DNA from: Candidatus Manganitrophaceae bacterium
Lineage (GTDB): Bacteria; Nitrospirota; Nitrospiria; SBBL01; Manganitrophaceae
DNA: 10,648 nucleotides
Reading direction: 5' to 3'
Assembly: GCA_004297235.1 (NCBI GenBank)
Contig: SCUR01000305.1
Span: forward strand, 1-10,648
Position 1 is the first letter of the stretch, and each line of letters begins with the position of its first letter. Shown here piece by piece: positions 1 through 6,547 of this stretch. A model generated the notes under the pieces. That model saw only the letters and a list, made by a program, of their open reading frames with translations. It had not been told where the DNA came from and searched no databases. The position numbers and the translations under genes are program-made.

Positions 1-194
1 GTCGCCGAGGTCAAATCCTTCCCGGCGACCGGGCTCCCTGTCCCGCGGACGTAATTCTGCGGGCCGAAGAGGGTGAAGGTCCCCGCCCAGAGCGGCGAGG
101 CGATGGGAAGAATCGAAGAAAGCGCGGTTAAAAGGAAGGCAAGGAGGACTTCCGATAAGAAGAGGCCAAGACCCTTGGTCGCCCTGCGTTTCAA
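1..194 (-). CDS. Secreted/surface protein, N-terminal fragment (3' end outside window)
   Basis: An open frame on the minus strand begins at a TTG at 194 and runs off the left edge (64 full codons). The frame has a stop (TAA) about nine codons upstream and no ATG or GTG in between, so TTG is the only reasonable start; a GGGGGA stretch precedes it. The product starts MKRRATK, followed by a long hydrophobic segment (about residues 8-36) ending in SPLWA-G, a typical Sec signal peptide. The mature part begins TFTLFGPQNYVRGTGSPV. From memory, F-G-P-x-x-Y-x-R-x-T-G-x-P directly after a signal peptide occurs at the start of large surface proteins, including RHS/YD-repeat proteins, of Nitrospirota and deltaproteobacteria. 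The rest of the protein is not visible, so its function is unknown. A good promoter lies about 50 bp upstream, so it is probably transcribed independently of the efflux genes. Confidence 0.68.
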   Translation of the reverse strand, partial: MKRRATKGLGLFLSEVLLAFLLTALSSILPIASPLWAGTFTLFGPQNYVRGTGSPVAGKDLTSA

Positions 195-242
195 GAGATC
201 CCCCGGCGGTTTTGCGCCTTATTTTGGCTTCGATACCGCGGG

Positions 243-271
243 AAAGTATCACGCAAGGAATTCCCTGTCAA
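243..271 (-). promoter_or_regulatory. Sigma70-type promoter for the left-edge surface protein gene
   Basis: On the minus strand a perfect -35 TTGACA (266-271) is followed by exactly 17 bp and a TACTTT -10 (243-248). Transcription would start near 236, giving a leader of about 42 nt to the TTG start at 194. It lies just downstream of the exporter gene, so the left-edge gene has its own promoter. Confidence 0.6.
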
Positions 272-340
272 CTAAAATAATTAGCTCCTTTACATGAACT
301 TGATCTCCGCTTTCCTAAGCGTTTTGATGTACCGTCCCGC

Positions 341-1942
341 TCAATGCATCGCCGCCCCCTTCCCCCGCTCGATCCGCTTGAGCAGGAAAACCAACGGGAG
401 GATCGCCAGGAAGAGCCAACCGAGAATCCAGAAGTTGTCGATGTAGGCGAGCATCGTCGCCTGCTGTTCGAGCATCCGATAAACGACCGCTTCGGCTCGG
501 CGGGCCGCGTCGACCGCGCCGACGCCGGCGGAGATCATCCGCTCCGTGATCCGCTCGAGCGCCGTTTGGTAATTAAGATCGTACGGCGTGAGATGCCCGA
601 CCAGCTGATTCTGATGGAACTGCGCGCGCTGGGCGAGCAGCGTGGTGACGGCGGAGATCCCGAAGCTCGCCCCCATATTGCGCGAGAGGTTGATCAGCGC
701 CGAAGCATTGTTGTTCTTCCCGGGCGGAAGGTAAGCGTAGGCGGCGGTGTTGATCGGGACAAAGAGGAAGGCGAGCCCGAAAGCCTGAAAGCAGCGGGCC
801 CACATCGCCGTCTGGAAATCCATCTGCAGGTTGAAACGGGTCATGTAGAAAAGCGAGGCGGCCTGCACGGCGACGCCGAAGAGGACCATCCACTTCGGCT
901 GGATCCGCGAGACGAGAAAGCCAACCATCGGCATCATCACCATCACCACCAACGCCCCGAGCGAGAGGACCATCCCCGCCTGCTGCGCGGTGTAGCCCAT
1001 CTGGGTTTGGAGCATCTGCGGAATCAACACCGAGCTGCCGAAGAGGGCGAAGCCGACCATGAACATCAGCAGGTTCGCGATCCCGAAGTTCCGCTCCCCC
1101 AGCAGCTTCAGATCGACGACCGGCTGCCGCTCCCGCAGCTCCCAAAAAACGGCGAACACCAGCGCAACCAAGGCGATCAGCGCCAGTCCTTGGATGAAGG
1201 ACGAATCGAACCAATCCTCCCGCTCCCCCTTGTCGAGGACGATCTGAAGAGCGCCGAGGCCGAGGGCGATCAACCCCAGCCCGATGTAGTCGATCCGAAA
1301 TCCTTCCCGGAAACGGATCGGCCGGGCGTGCGGGGGGTCGGTGACGAAACGGGAGGTCAAAATCAGCGAGAGGATGCCGATCGGGATGTTGATGTAAAAA
1401 CACCAGCGCCAGTTGTAATTGTCGGTGATCCACCCGCCGAGGGTCGGGCCGATCGACGGCGCGGTGAGCATCGCGATTCCGGCCACGGCGAACGCCATCC
1501 CCCGCTTCTCCGCCGGAAAAGTGTCGACCAAGATCGACTGCTCGCTCGGTTGGAGTCCCCCCCCTCCCAGCCCCTGCAGCACGCGGAAGAAGATCAGCCA
1601 GCCGAGGCTCGGCGCGAAGCCGCAGAGAAAAGAGCTCACGGTGAAGAGGGCGACGCAGGTCATGTAAAAGCGTTTTCGTCCGAGAAGCGAGGAGAACCAG
1701 CCGCTCATCGGAAGGATGATCGCGTTGGAGACGAGGTAAGAGGTGAGGACCCAGGTGCTCTCATCGAGCCCCGCCGAGAGATTCCCGGCGATGTGGGAGA
1801 GGGCGACGTTGACGATGGTGGTGTCGAGCACCTCCATGAAGGTCGCCATCGTCACGATCAGGGCGATCAGCCAGGGATTGCGCGCCGGCCGCCCCGCGTT
1901 CTCCGGACGGGCGCTCGTCGTGGCCGGCCCGTCGGTACTCAT
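341..1942 (-). CDS. emrB: MFS multidrug exporter, DHA2 family (EmrB type)
   Basis: This is a 533-aa inner-membrane drug:H+ antiporter of the 14-TM DHA2/EmrB group, at the usual family length. Visible hallmarks: LDTTIVNVAL in TM1 (about 39-48), motif A GWFSSLLGRKR (81-91), FFRVLQGLGGGGL (118-130), the antiporter motif C APSIGPTLGGW (161-171), then NWRWCFYINIPIG (177-189), which is strongly EmrB-like. The last TM segment is at about 504-521 and the tail is short and basic. The ATG at 1942 lies 19 bp after the EmrA-type gene and has only a weak ribosome site (TTGGAAT). The pair should be co-transcribed and form the inner-membrane and periplasmic parts of a tripartite pump; no TolC-type outer membrane gene is in the window. 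Members export uncouplers, hydrophobic antibiotics and other amphiphiles; the substrate here cannot be read from sequence. The symbol denotes family resemblance. Confidence 0.93.
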   Translation of the reverse strand: MSTDGPATTSARPENAGRPARNPWLIALIVTMATFMEVLDTTIVNVALSHIAGNLSAGLDESTWVLTSYLVSNAIILPMSGWFSSLLGRKRFYMTCVALFTVSSFLCGFAPSLGWLIFFRVLQGLGGGGLQPSEQSILVDTFPAEKRGMAFAVAGIAMLTAPSIGPTLGGWITDNYNWRWCFYINIPIGILSLILTSRFVTDPPHARPIRFREGFRIDYIGLGLIALGLGALQIVLDKGEREDWFDSSFIQGLALIALVALVFAVFWELRERQPVVDLKLLGERNFGIANLLMFMVGFALFGSSVLIPQMLQTQMGYTAQQAGMVLSLGALVVMVMMPMVGFLVSRIQPKWMVLFGVAVQAASLFYMTRFNLQMDFQTAMWARCFQAFGLAFLFVPINTAAYAYLPPGKNNNASALINLSRNMGASFGISAVTTLLAQRAQFHQNQLVGHLTPYDLNYQTALERITERMISAGVGAVDAARRAEAVVYRMLEQQATMLAYIDNFWILGWLFLAILPLVFLLKRIERGKGAAMH

Positions 1943-1961
1943 CGACTCATTCCAAGTGTGC

Positions 1962-3095
1962 TCACCGCACTCGGACCTCCGGGTGGACCGACATCCCCGG
2001 CGCCAGGAAGGTGCCGGGATCGATCGGCCCGTCGAGGACGATCTTCACCGGAAAGCGCTGGACCACCTTTACGAAATTCCCGGTGGCGTTCTCGGGGGGA
2101 AGAAGGCTGAACCGCGCCCCCGAGCCGGCCTGGATGCTGTCGACGTGTCCCTTGAACACCTTACCGGGATAGGCGTCGACCCGGACTTGCACCGACTGGC
2201 CGGCCCGCATGTCGGTCAGCTGCGTCTCTTTAAAATTGGCCACCACCCAGACCCGGCTCGGGACGATCGCCATCAGCGCCTGCCCCGGCTGAACATAGTT
2301 TCCCGGCTCGACGCTCTTGCGGGTGACCCGTCCCTCTTCCGAGGAGAAGATCTTCGTGTAAGAGAGCTCCAGCTCCGCCTGCTGGATCGCGACGGCCGCC
2401 TGCTCCACCTCGGCCTGGGCGGTTTGCACTTGAGATTCGGCATTCACCACCTGCGCCTCGGCCCCCGCCGCCCGTCTCCTTGCCGCGACCAGTTGCGCCC
2501 GGCTCGTCTGGGCGGACGATTTCGCCTGGTCGAGCTGCTGCTCAGAGACCAGCTCGCCCAATTTCTCGAGCCGTTTCAAATCGGTCTCCCGCAGGGCGGC
2601 GGTCGTCTCGGCCACCTGGACCTCCGCTTCGGCCTGTCCCAAATTGGCCCGCGCGACCGGAAGCTGCGTCTGCGCCTGCTTCAACTTGCCGCGCGCCGCG
2701 ACCTCTCCCGCGCGCGCCTGCGCCAACCGCACCTCGAAGTCGCGCGGATCGATCATGACCAGCAGATCTCCCTTCGGGACCTCCTGGTTGTCTCTCACCC
2801 GGACGTCGAGCACATGTCCCGCGATTCTCGGGCTGACCTGGACGACGTGCCCTTCGATAAACGCATCGTCGGTCGACTCCACCAACCGCGAATGAAGATA
2901 GTAGCGCAGCCCAAAGATCGCTCCGATCAGGAGGAGGACGAAGAGAATGATCAGGCGGGGATTTTTGTAAGTGGGCCGCTTCGGCGGCCCGGGCGATCGC
3001 TCCGTTGATTCCGGCATGGGACCGTTCTCTAACCTCTCCCTCTCTGAGGGAAGCCGATCGGGCGGCCTCTCTCGTTCTGTTTTTTGATTCGCCAC
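1962..3095 (-). CDS. emrA: HlyD/EmrA-family periplasmic adaptor subunit of efflux pump
   Basis: The 377-aa membrane fusion protein has a charged cytoplasmic N-terminus (1-46), a single TM helix (about 47-65) and STDDAFIEGHVVQVSPRIAG (74-93), the beta-barrel/lipoyl entry typical of EmrA. Next come the first lipoyl half (to about 120), a long Ala/Gln/Glu-rich alpha-hairpin (about 122-245), the second lipoyl half (YTKIFSSEEGRV, 246-257) and the barrel domain with VANFKETQLTDMRAGQ (285-300). This order matches EmrA/VceA adaptors, which link a DHA2 exporter to an outer-membrane channel. The start is a GTG at 3095 preceded by AAAGAG; an ATG at residue 27 would also keep the TM helix but lacks a well-spaced ribosome site. 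It lies directly upstream of the exporter gene (19-bp gap) and 81 bp after a small hypothetical gene. Confidence 0.92.
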   Translation of the reverse strand: MANQKTERERPPDRLPSERERLENGPMPESTERSPGPPKRPTYKNPRLIILFVLLLIGAIFGLRYYLHSRLVESTDDAFIEGHVVQVSPRIAGHVLDVRVRDNQEVPKGDLLVMIDPRDFEVRLAQARAGEVAARGKLKQAQTQLPVARANLGQAEAEVQVAETTAALRETDLKRLEKLGELVSEQQLDQAKSSAQTSRAQLVAARRRAAGAEAQVVNAESQVQTAQAEVEQAAVAIQQAELELSYTKIFSSEEGRVTRKSVEPGNYVQPGQALMAIVPSRVWVVANFKETQLTDMRAGQSVQVRVDAYPGKVFKGHVDSIQAGSGARFSLLPPENATGNFVKVVQRFPVKIVLDGPIDPGTFLAPGMSVHPEVRVR

Positions 3096-3176
3096 GAGGA
3101 CTCTTTCTTGAGGATGGTTAAAGAGCAGGGCGGGGGCGGGGCCGAGACCCAGAGAGAGGCGGTTGTGTCGTCTCCA

Positions 3177-3590
3177 TTAAAAAAGATCGCCGAGCGCCTT
3201 GCGGAGCGCGGTGTGAGCCATCACGACCTCCGGGCTCGATTGAAGAAGGGCCAGGTATCGCTGCGTTGCGATCATCCCCTCGATCCGCTCCCGGAGGCCG
3301 GCGATCCGGATCGGCTCCAGCGGCATCGCCTCCTCCAGGAGCTCATCCATCTCCACCATCGCCTTCGACATCGGGCGCAGCCAGGAGAAATAGGGATCCT
3401 CCATCAGCAGGCGTAGGAGCGCGCCGGGGCCTCCGATCGCGCCATGCTCCCGCTCATAATCGCGTTGAACGGTGCGGATGAGCTGCTTGTGAACCGCGCG
3501 CAGCGCCTCGTTCACCTCAATGAGCCGCTGCCGCTCGACCTCTTTGAACCGACCGGGATTGTTTTCACCCTCCGACCTCTCTCGTTCCAA
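3177..3590 (-). CDS. Conserved-looking small helical protein of unknown function
   Basis: This encodes 137 aa from a TTG start at 3590. The start is supported by a perfect AAGGAG five bases upstream, immediately after the stop of the quinone oxidoreductase gene (15-bp gap), so the two are almost certainly translated from one message. The product appears soluble and mostly alpha-helical, without a signal peptide, TM segment or cysteine. Recognisable blocks are a charged helix (RLIEVNEALRAVHKQLIRTV, about 22-41), DYEREHG and GGPGALLRLL (about 44-62), DPYFSWLRPMSKAMVEMDELL (about 65-85) and a C-terminal SPEVVMAHTALRKAL. I have an impression of similar proteins in proteobacteria but cannot name a family. 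Its place between a quinone reductase and an efflux pump could mean a regulatory or accessory role, but the sequence shows no DNA-binding motif. Confidence 0.82.
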   Translation of the reverse strand: MERERSEGENNPGRFKEVERQRLIEVNEALRAVHKQLIRTVQRDYEREHGAIGGPGALLRLLMEDPYFSWLRPMSKAMVEMDELLEEAMPLEPIRIAGLRERIEGMIATQRYLALLQSSPEVVMAHTALRKALGDLF

Positions 3591-3605
3591 TCGCTCTCCT
3601 TCACT

Positions 3606-4565
3606 TTACGGAATCAGCACGATCTTTCCGTACGACCCCGGCTCCATCACCTCCCGGTGAGCGCGCCCCGCCTCCGCCAACGGAAGCTTTTCACCGATCA
3701 CCGGACGGAGCGTCCCGTTCTCCAGCCCCGCTCCCAGCGCCGCGTGGATGCTCGCCAGCTCCCGCGCCGTCGCGTTGAAGAGCATCATTCCGAGGATCGT
3801 CAGATCCCCGCTCATCGCGTCGCGCGGGTTGATCTCCACCGATCCCCGGCTGCCGATAATGACCACCCGCCCCCCCTCGGCCGCGACCTTGAGATCTTTG
3901 CCGAGGTTGACATTGGAGAGCATTTCCAAGATCACGTCGGCCCCCCGCCCGCCGGTCAGCCCTCTGACCTCGTCGAGATATCCCGGCGCGCGATGATCGA
4001 GAACATGATGCGCCCCCTGATCGGAAACCAGCGCCCGGCCCTTTTCGCTCCCGCCGGTGCCGATGAGGATCATCCCCGCCGCGCGGCCCAATTGAACGGC
4101 GGCCAGGCCCACCCCGCCGGTGGCGCCGTGAACCAGGACCGTCTCACCCGGAACCGCCCGCGCCTTCTGAAAGAGGGCGCGATAGGCGGTGGCGTACGGA
4201 ACCCCGATCGCCGCCCCCTGCTCAAAGGAGATCGACTCCGGCAAGGGATGCACCTGCCCCTCTTCACAAAGCGCCGCCTCGGCATACGCGCCGGTGAGGG
4301 TGCCGGAAGTATAGACCCGGTTGCCGGTTTTGAACCGCCGGACCCCCTCCCCGACCGCTTCAATAACGCCGGCGGCATCGGAACCGGGGGTGTAAGGCCG
4401 CAGGAGGTCGGGGTTGGAGCCGGCGCGGCGATAGGTATCGACCGGATTGACCCCGATCGCCTTGATCCGGACCAGAACCTCTCCCCGACCGGGCCGGAGA
4501 TCCGGAACCTCCTCCAACTTCAGGACCTCCGGCCCGCCGAACTGATGGACACGAATCGCCTTCAC
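3606..4565 (-). CDS. NADPH:quinone oxidoreductase, zeta-crystallin-like (MDR superfamily)
   Basis: The 319-aa protein is a full-length zinc-free medium-chain dehydrogenase/reductase. The N-terminal GroES-like domain has MKAIRVHQFGGPEVLK, GVNPVDTYRRAG (38-49) and GSDAAGVIEAVGEGV (61-75). The Rossmann domain has LVHGATGGVGLAAVQL (144-159), the AxxGxxG NADPH-binding loop of quinone reductases. No catalytic-zinc Cys/His set is present. The C-terminal part (EINPRD at 244-249, MLFNATARELA, RPVIGEKLPL, AHREVM) closely follows mammalian zeta-crystallin (CRYZ). Family members reduce quinones by NADPH, often by one electron, or reduce reactive enones and aldehydes; they act in the cytoplasm. The start is GTG at 4565 after TGAGG. 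The upstream 118 bp contains a palindromic repeat; downstream it is tightly linked to the 137-aa gene and the efflux pair. Confidence 0.92.
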   Translation of the reverse strand: MKAIRVHQFGGPEVLKLEEVPDLRPGRGEVLVRIKAIGVNPVDTYRRAGSNPDLLRPYTPGSDAAGVIEAVGEGVRRFKTGNRVYTSGTLTGAYAEAALCEEGQVHPLPESISFEQGAAIGVPYATAYRALFQKARAVPGETVLVHGATGGVGLAAVQLGRAAGMILIGTGGSEKGRALVSDQGAHHVLDHRAPGYLDEVRGLTGGRGADVILEMLSNVNLGKDLKVAAEGGRVVIIGSRGSVEINPRDAMSGDLTILGMMLFNATARELASIHAALGAGLENGTLRPVIGEKLPLAEAGRAHREVMEPGSYGKIVLIP

Positions 4566-4583
4566 ACGAACCTCAGCTTAGGG

Positions 4584-4666
4584 TTTTCATTCCAAAATGT
4601 TAATCGGGAATCCAGTGAACGTAAATCAAAAACTTCCGGATTTCCGCTTACACGGGAAATGACGAC
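4584..4666. repeat. Degenerate palindromic intergenic repeat (GTCATTCCCG...GGGAATCCAG type)
   Basis: The gap between the DsbA-fold gene and the quinone reductase gene is filled by a nested inverted repeat. Plus-strand order: TTTCATTCC, then ATCGGGAATCCAGT, a central AT-rich part, ACTTCCGGATTTCCGC, then CGGGAAATGACGAC. The ends (CATTCC and GGAAATG) and the inner arms (GGAATCCAGT and ACTTCCGGATTTCC) are imperfect inverted copies, and each half can also fold alone. From memory it matches the widespread dispersed element made of GTCATTCCCGC and GGGAATCCAG arms seen in many environmental bacterial genomes; this copy has diverged, since several arm positions no longer pair. It could act as an RNA hairpin affecting the message between the two halves of the gene block. 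Confidence 0.6.
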
Positions 4667-4683
4667 CTGGAATGGAGCCATCT

Positions 4684-5256
4684 TCAAGAAGCCAGCCGCG
4701 ATCTTTTCCCGTTGAGAAGCCCCGTTCGTTCGATGCCGGCCATCAACGATTCAAAATCGTAATCGCCGGTGTGGAGAACCCCGTTGATAAAAAAATCGGG
4801 GGTGCCGGTCACGCCGCTCTCCACGCCGCTTTCGATATCTTTTTTCACCCGCCCGGCATGAACATGCTCCTGCAGCTCCCGCGCGAACCGCTCGGCGTCG
4901 AGGCCGAGCTCATCGGCATAGAAAACCAAATCTTCCTCCTCCAGCTCGAATTGATTTTTGAAGAGCCGGCGGTACATCTCCCAGAATTTCCCCTGCGCCG
5001 CCGCCGCTTCGGCCGCTTCGGCCGCCTGCTGCGCATGCGGATGCTTCTCGATCAGCGGAAAATGGCGGAAGACAAACCGGACCTGATCGCCGAGCCGCTT
5101 TTGGAGGGTCTCAACGATGGAAACGGCGCGCCGGCTGTGAGGGCATTCAAAGTCGCCGTATTCAACCAGCGTGATCGGCGCCGCCTCCGGCCCCTGGACA
5201 TGATCTTGCGGACCGACCTGCACGGTGAGCTTTCCACGACCCTTTTTGGTGTTCAT
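4684..5256 (-). CDS. DsbA-family thioredoxin-fold protein with one-cysteine CPHS site
   Basis: The 190-aa protein has the DsbA-like thioredoxin arrangement: LVEYGDFECPHSRRA (30-44), FRHFPLIEKHPHAQQAAEAAEAA (63-85), a helical insertion (about 90-140) and the cis-proline loop VTGTPDFFINGVLHTG (149-164, Pro153). The usual C-x-x-C is C38-P-H-S41, so the resolving cysteine is replaced by serine and C38 is the only cysteine. No signal peptide is present, so it should be cytoplasmic. Similar cytoplasmic DsbA-fold proteins are annotated as oxidoreductases or occur as domains fused to NhaA-type antiporters. A monothiol site cannot do ordinary dithiol exchange; it may form mixed disulfides, bind glutathione-like thiols, or be a binding fold. 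The ATG at 5256 has a perfect AAGGAGG five bases upstream, and the start lies 20 bp after the DUF5069 stop. Confidence 0.88.
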   Translation of the reverse strand: MNTKKGRGKLTVQVGPQDHVQGPEAAPITLVEYGDFECPHSRRAVSIVETLQKRLGDQVRFVFRHFPLIEKHPHAQQAAEAAEAAAAQGKFWEMYRRLFKNQFELEEEDLVFYADELGLDAERFARELQEHVHAGRVKKDIESGVESGVTGTPDFFINGVLHTGDYDFESLMAGIERTGLLNGKRSRLAS

Positions 5257-5276
5257 GGGAGCCTCCTTGTTAAGGT

Positions 5277-5732
5277 TTAAAACCGATCCTCTTCCAAATC
5301 ATAGACATCGAACCAAACATATACCGGGCGGTGCTTGGGAACATGCTTCTCGATGTAATCTTCCAAATAGTCCTGCCCATGATCGTCGAGATCGCAGAGC
5401 CGCAGCGCCCGCATCCGGTTGTTCCAGCGGATGATCTCCATCCGCTCTTTCACCTTCGACGTCGCCGCGAGCCAATGGGCAAACTCCTCGTCGGTCGCCC
5501 CCGTCGCGACAAACTCCTTCACCGGCTCCGGGGAGAGTCCGGTGAAGGCATAGAGTTGGCTCGACAACGAGCAGGGCCAGTAGTTGTACTCCCCGTTGAT
5601 GCCGAGCAGAAACGCCCGGCATTTGTCGAGCGCCCGGGCCGCGATCACATACCCTCCCAGCATCTCGCGCGGGCTTCTCGGATATTCTTTTCTTAAATCT
5701 TTCGCCATCAATCGGAGCGGCTCTTTATTCAT
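5277..5732 (-). CDS. DUF5069 domain-containing protein
   Basis: The 151-aa product carries the DUF5069 signature: PRSPREMLGGYVIAARALDKC (18-38), GINGEYNYWPC (44-54), LYAFTGL (60-66) and GATDEEFAHWLAA (78-90), followed by an extension with KERMEIIRWNNRMR and a Tyr/Asp-rich C-terminus (YVWFDVYDLEEDRF). The family is soluble and of unknown biochemical function. A longer reading from an ATG at 5753 is possible, but AAGGAGG lies inside that extension six bases before the ATG at 5732, which makes 5732 the likely start. It sits 24 bp after the VOC gene and 20 bp before the DsbA-fold gene, all with strong ribosome sites, so the three form one operon. Confidence 0.88.
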   Translation of the reverse strand: MNKEPLRLMAKDLRKEYPRSPREMLGGYVIAARALDKCRAFLLGINGEYNYWPCSLSSQLYAFTGLSPEPVKEFVATGATDEEFAHWLAATSKVKERMEIIRWNNRMRALRLCDLDDHGQDYLEDYIEKHVPKHRPVYVWFDVYDLEEDRF

Positions 5733-5756
5733 TCGGCTCCTCCTTATGATCATCGC

Positions 5757-6203
5757 CTAGAGGCGGAGGGGACGGATCGGGGCGATAAAGGCCTCCGGAT
5801 GCTCCCGCCAGACCTCCGGCTGAACGTCAATATAAAGCTCGATCTCGTTTCCGTCCGGATCGGCGATGTAGACACTGTGGGTGACGGTGTGGTCGGACAT
5901 CCCCAGAATCGGGACCCCGGCGGCGCGAAGCTGATCGATCGCTTTCCGCAGCTCGTCGTCGGTCGTTCCGACTTTAAGGCCGAAGTGGTAGAGCCCGACC
6001 CGCGGGCCGTCGGGGATCGGCGCGGCGTCGGCGCCGACCTCGATCAGCAGCAGCTCGTGATGGGTCCGGCCCGAGGAAAAGGCGACCGCCCAGGCGCCGA
6101 GCCCGCCGATCTCCCGCCAGCCGAGAATATCGCGATAGAATTTCCGCGACCGTTCCAGATCGGCGACATAGAGCACGACATGTCCGAGTTCCTTGATCTC
6201 CAT
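5757..6203 (-). CDS. VOC-superfamily protein (glyoxalase/extradiol dioxygenase fold)
   Basis: The 148-aa single-unit VOC protein opens with KELGHVVLYVADLERSRKFYRDILGW (4-29), the classic first beta-alpha-beta module. It has a second module with GLYHFGLKV (70-78) and ends with HSVYIADPDGNEIELYID (109-126), typical of catechol 2,3-dioxygenase-like members. H8, H73 and E122 are well placed to be the 2-His-1-Glu metal site of this fold, so it may be an active dioxygenase, glyoxalase, or fosfomycin/bleomycin-type resistance relative. The substrate cannot be told. The start is the ATG at 6203, with AGGAG seven bases upstream; an ATG four bases earlier is in another frame. It is the first gene of the minus-strand block and has a promoter about 75 bp upstream. 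Confidence 0.9.
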   Translation of the reverse strand: MEIKELGHVVLYVADLERSRKFYRDILGWREIGGLGAWAVAFSSGRTHHELLLIEVGADAAPIPDGPRVGLYHFGLKVGTTDDELRKAIDQLRAAGVPILGMSDHTVTHSVYIADPDGNEIELYIDVQPEVWREHPEAFIAPIRPLRL

Positions 6204-6547
6204 TCATTGTCTCCTGATTGTTCCGGAAATTGCTCCGAAAATGAGATTCCGCTTAAAATAGCCGCGACTCTCCTTCAACAATAACCCAGGGGACGATCCT
6301 GTTCAAGCGCGAAAAATATCCGGCCGGTTGCGAATTGGTTTGATTTTATCGGAGAGAGAATGGTATGGAGAAGGAAGCTCCTCCGGAATCCGGCCCTGGC
6401 GGCGCACGACGTTCCGGTGAATTTTATGCTCACACCGGAGGAGAGGATCGTTGCGGGGCCCGCTATCCAAGGCCGAAGGGAATTCACTGGGAGCTCCTGA
6501 CGGAAGAAAAAATCGAGGCGATCCCGGCCGCTGAAGGAGAAAAGACG
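6204..6547. other. 344-bp divergent intergenic region
   Basis: This separates the minus-strand VOC gene from the plus-strand propeller gene. It holds the VOC promoter and a weaker plus-strand promoter candidate: TTGATT at 6340-6345, 18-bp spacer, TATGGA at 6364-6369 preceded by an extended TGG. Between that candidate and the propeller ATG is a leader of about 170 nt with inverted repeats: CTCCTCCGG at 6378-6386 with CCGGAGGAG at 6435-6443, and CCGGAA at 6383-6388 with TTCCGG at 6412-6417. The two pairings exclude each other. No convincing gene is seen; the open frame upstream of 6548 lacks a ribosome site and precedes a clear signal peptide start. Confidence 0.5.
6278..6306 (-). promoter_or_regulatory. 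Promoter for the VOC-DUF5069-DsbA operon
   Basis: On the minus strand TTGAAC (6301-6306), a 17-bp spacer and TATTGT (6278-6283) form a reasonable sigma70-type promoter. The predicted start near 6271 leaves a leader of about 68 nt to the ATG at 6203. It is the best promoter I see for the VOC gene and perhaps for the whole minus-strand block. Confidence 0.5.

Noticed and set aside
73..297. 74-codon plus-strand open frame at the left edge
   Set aside because: Antisense to the signal peptide region and promoter of the truncated minus-strand gene; composition is highly basic and no ribosome site is present.
298..340. Small hairpin CGCTT-AGGA-AAGCG after the exporter gene (minus strand)
   Set aside because: Only 5 bp of stem and no T-run, so not supported as a terminator.
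344..2110. Long plus-strand open frame (588 codons) opposite the exporter gene
   Set aside because: It is antisense to a clear EmrB-type gene. Its product is a low-complexity Arg/Glu/Asp/His-rich chain (including a His run) with no domain pattern, as expected from the opposite strand of GC-rich coding DNA.
1743..3008. Plus-strand open frame opposite the EmrA-type gene
   Set aside because: Arg/Leu/His-rich shadow of the adaptor gene; no ribosome site or recognisable motif.
3444..4715. Plus-strand open frame opposite the quinone reductase gene
   Set aside because: Overlaps a strongly supported zeta-crystallin-like gene and runs through the intergenic repeat; no protein-like pattern.
6365..6547. 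61-residue N-terminal extension of the propeller protein
   Set aside because: It precedes a clear signal peptide whose ATG has AAGGAG at good spacing; the extension has low-complexity sequence and a poor ribosome site.
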